Assembly (NCBI GenBank): GCA_050180895.1
Contig: JBFXDS010000020.1
Span: forward strand, 1 to 54,155
DNA: 54,155 nt
Source: JBGPEQ01 sp050180895
GTDB lineage: Bacteria > Pseudomonadota > Alphaproteobacteria > Dongiales > Dongiaceae
Direction: 5' to 3'
The notes below the pieces were generated by a model that ran no database searches, was not told the DNA's origin, and was given only the letters and a program-made list of their open reading frames with translations. Positions 52,402 through 54,155 of this stretch are shown one piece after another. Numbering within the stretch: position 1 is the stretch's first letter; each line of letters starts with the position of its first letter. Position numbers and translations under genes: made by a program.

Positions 52402-52501
52402 ACCCCCCACCCTGGCCCTCCCCCTCAAGGGGGGAGGGAATACTATCCTACGCCGGCCAAATGTCCCTCCCCCCTTGAGGGGGAGGGTAGGATGGGGGGT
52501 G
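52402..52501. repeat. 100-bp double-hairpin repeat with family B layout
   Basis: Outer arms ACCCCCCACCCTGGCCCTCC and the complement GGAGGGTAGGATGGGGGGT. Each half folds again (CCCTCCCCCTCAAGGGGGGAGGG read as a hairpin in two blocks, and CCCTCCCCCCTTGAGGGGGAGGG likewise). Sequence differs from family B but the architecture is the same. It lies between the methyltransferase and PuuD-like genes. Confidence 0.9.
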
Positions 52502-52535
52502 CTCTCGCCACGCGTTCTTGTGCCCAGAGGTCGGC

Positions 52536-53249
52536 ATGAGCCAGCCCCTCATTGGAGTCACGCTCGATTCGGAGCAGCCAGGCGGCTATTCGAAGCAGCC
52601 CTGGTATGCGCTGCGGCAGAACTACAGCGAGTCTGTCGTGCGCGCTGGCGGCCTGCCGGTGCTGCTGCCACACGAGCCGGAGCAGGCCGACGCCTATCTC
52701 GAGAAGATCGACGGACTGATCATCACCGGCGGCGCCTTCGACGTCGACCCCGCCATGTTCGGCGCGACGTCGCGCCATGCCACGGTCACGACCAAGGACC
52801 GGCGCACCGCCTTCGAGCTGGCGATCGCCAAGGGCGCGCTGGCGCGCGACAAGGCGGTGCTTGGCATCTGCGGCGGCCAGCAGCTCCTCAACGTCATCCT
52901 CGGCGGCACGCTGATCCAGCATATCCCCGACGAGGTCGGCGCCGCGCTCGCCCATGAGCAGCCCAACCCGCGCACCGAGCCGGGCCACAGCATCCGGGTG
53001 GTGAAGGGCACGCTGCTGCACCGCATCTGCGGCGCCGACGAGCTGCAGGTCAACAGCGCGCACCACCAGGCGGCCAAGGACATCGGGGACGGCGTGGTGG
53101 TCGACGCCCGCGCCGAGGACGGCGTGATCGAGGGCATCGAGCACCCGCAGTACCGCTTTTGCCTGGGCGTGCAGTGGCACCCCGAATATGCGATCAGCGC
53201 CGGCGACACGAAGATCTTCGACGCCTTCATCGCGGCGTCCCGGCGATAA
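52536..53249 (+). CDS. Gamma-glutamyl-gamma-aminobutyrate hydrolase family protein (PuuD-like)
   Basis: A 237-residue class I glutamine amidotransferase-like hydrolase (peptidase C26). The nucleophile is C112 in VLGICGGQQLLNV, and the His-Glu pair is in VQWHPEY near the C-terminus. PuuD frees GABA from gamma-glutamyl-GABA in putrescine breakdown. The ATG at 52536 has AGAGG upstream. With the PuuB-like oxidase at 46365 and the PotABCD-like importer it suggests polyamine catabolism, though these genes are not in one operon. Confidence 0.87.
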   Translation: MSQPLIGVTLDSEQPGGYSKQPWYALRQNYSESVVRAGGLPVLLPHEPEQADAYLEKIDGLIITGGAFDVDPAMFGATSRHATVTTKDRRTAFELAIAKGALARDKAVLGICGGQQLLNVILGGTLIQHIPDEVGAALAHEQPNPRTEPGHSIRVVKGTLLHRICGADELQVNSAHHQAAKDIGDGVVVDARAEDGVIEGIEHPQYRFCLGVQWHPEYAISAGDTKIFDAFIAASRR

Positions 53250-53276
53250 GGACGCGCGCGGCGCACGCCAAGCCGC

Positions 53277-53993
53277 ATGAGCGAACGCATTGCCAAGGTG
53301 CTGGCGCGTGCGGGCCTGTGCTCGCGGCGCGACGCGGAGCGCTGGATCGCGGACGGCCGGGTTGCCGTCAACGGCACGCGACTAACGTCGCCGGCCGTCA
53401 CGGTCACCGAGAGCGATCGCGTTACCGTCGACGGCAAGCCGATCCCGGCCAGACCGACGACGCGACTGTGGCGCTATCACAAACCGCGCGGACGCATCAC
53501 GACCGCGCGCGACCCGCAAGGTCGGCCGACGGTGTTCGACGACCTGCCGGCGGACATGCCGCGAGTGGTCACCGTCGGGCGGCTCGACCTCGACTCCGAA
53601 GGGCTGCTCCTGCTCACCAACGACGGCGCGCTGAAGCGCCGGCTCGAGCTGCCGGCGACCGGCTGGACGCGGCGCTATCGCGTGCACGTGCGCGGCCGAG
53701 TGGAGCCGACGGCCCTCGCCGCGCTGGCCGACGGCCTCACCGTCGACGGCGTCCGCTACGGCCCGGTGCGCGCCGCGCTGGAACGGCAGGAGGGCGGCCA
53801 GGCCTGGCTGATCATGAGCCTGACCGAGGGCAAGAACCGCGAGGTGCGGCGCATCTGCGAGCATCTGGGCTGGCCGGTGGCGCGGCTGATCCGTATCGCC
53901 TACGGCCCGTTCCAGATCGGCAGCCTGCCGCCGGGCGCCGTCGGCGAAGTGCCGGCCAAAGTGCTGCGCGAGCAGTTGGGTGTGTTTCGGTAG
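53277..53993 (+). CDS. Pseudouridine synthase, RsuA/RluB family
   Basis: A 238-residue rRNA pseudouridine synthase. The N-terminal S4 RNA-binding domain (residues 1-60) begins RIAKVLARAGLCSRRDAERW. The catalytic Asp is D104 in VGRLDLDSEGLLLLTND. Later blocks are TRRYRVHVRG and LTEGKNREVRRICEHLGWPV, typical of RluB (23S rRNA position 2605) rather than RsuA. It follows the PuuD-like gene by 27 bases and may be co-transcribed. Confidence 0.9.
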   Translation: MSERIAKVLARAGLCSRRDAERWIADGRVAVNGTRLTSPAVTVTESDRVTVDGKPIPARPTTRLWRYHKPRGRITTARDPQGRPTVFDDLPADMPRVVTVGRLDLDSEGLLLLTNDGALKRRLELPATGWTRRYRVHVRGRVEPTALAALADGLTVDGVRYGPVRAALERQEGGQAWLIMSLTEGKNREVRRICEHLGWPVARLIRIAYGPFQIGSLPPGAVGEVPAKVLREQLGVFR

Positions 53994-54028
53994 CACTGTT
54001 CAAAGCAAGTCTGCCGGCACGACAAGAG

Positions 54029-54049
54029 TGCGTCCTTCGACAGGCTCAG
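54029..54049. repeat. Fragment of family A repeat arm
   Basis: TGCGTCCTTCGACAGGCTCA differs from the other copies by one base in the arm and then diverges (GCGACTG). It sits just beyond the transposase 3' end, where the element may have been cut by the insertion. Confidence 0.7.
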
Positions 54050-54064
54050 CGACTGTGTTGCGGG

Positions 54065-54155
54065 TCAAGCGGGTCGCCATGGGGTTCGATCGCGAAGGAT
54101 GGCGTTGAGGATGGTGAGGAGCTTGCGCATGCAGGCGACTATGACGACCATCTTG
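54065..54155 (-). mobile_element. 3' end of an IS110-type transposase gene (partial)
   Basis: The minus-strand frame entering from the window edge reads KMVVIVACMRKLLTILNAIL followed by RDRTPWRPA and a TGA at 54067-54065. The ACMRKLLTILNAI...TPW end is typical of the C-terminus of IS110-family (DEDD) transposases. The rest of the element lies outside the window. Confidence 0.8.

Overview
The window is about 54 kb of G+C-rich, gene-dense chromosomal DNA. The combined signs point to an alphaproteobacterium, probably Rhodospirillales- or Hyphomicrobiales-like, although the genus cannot be read from the sequence. These signs are SAM-II-type riboswitch elements, a GAAC-N7-GAAC LexA box, the cysG / DUF2849 / sulfite reductase / DUF934 / metZ gene order, an HGGxSTG-domain protein, a DUF1127 protein, and many palindromic intergenic repeats. 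No rRNA, tRNA or CRISPR array was seen.

Layout. 0.1-6.9 kb: AMP nucleosidase, a DMT exporter divergent from a GNAT acetyltransferase, a PmbA/TldE protein with a histone-H1-like basic tail, a geranylgeranyl-reductase-type flavoprotein and a diacylglycerol-kinase-type lipid kinase. 7-11.5 kb: an LpxH-like phosphoesterase and a glycosyltransferase (with the lipid kinase, a likely glycolipid module), a LytM peptidase and xseA. 11.4-12.1 kb: an HGGxSTG gene read from a near-consensus promoter that overlaps a LexA box. 12.2-16.6 kb: a broken Uma2 nuclease gene, then a compact three-gene conflict system with visibly lower G+C (DUF4297 nuclease, winged-helix middle component, ABC ATPase with zinc ribbon; ABC-3C architecture). 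17.2-26.2 kb: an amidase facing an RpiR regulator, a polyamine-type ABC importer, an acyl-CoA ligase and an enoyl-CoA hydratase, apparently an import-and-degradation operon for an unknown substrate. 26.4-35.6 kb: mixed metabolic genes (sulfite-oxidase-type molybdoenzyme, methyltransferase, DUF2332, SDR, DUF1127, purD, APH-type kinase, two VOC paralogues around a small unknown gene).

35.7-41.3 kb: a sulfur-assimilation and methionine operon (cysG, DUF2849, sulfite reductase, DUF934, metZ). It is preceded by two tandem SAM-II-like aptamers. The first is followed by an intrinsic terminator. The second is followed by a pair of mutually exclusive helices that can hide or free the cysG ribosome-binding site. 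41.7-54.1 kb: a phytoene-dehydrogenase-like flavoprotein, a PAS histidine kinase, a degenerate peroxiredoxin/2OG-oxygenase fusion, a secreted unknown, a PuuB-like oxidase, a GAF-PAS adenylate cyclase, a VapBC module whose transcript runs into tadA, a homocysteine methyltransferase, a PuuD-like amidotransferase, an RluB-type pseudouridine synthase and the 3' end of an IS110-type transposase.

Intergenic space is rich in structured repeats. An 83-bp hairpin element has five full copies plus remnants, and a roughly 105-bp double-hairpin element has two copies plus a sequence-unrelated look-alike. Some copies have become coding sequence at gene ends.
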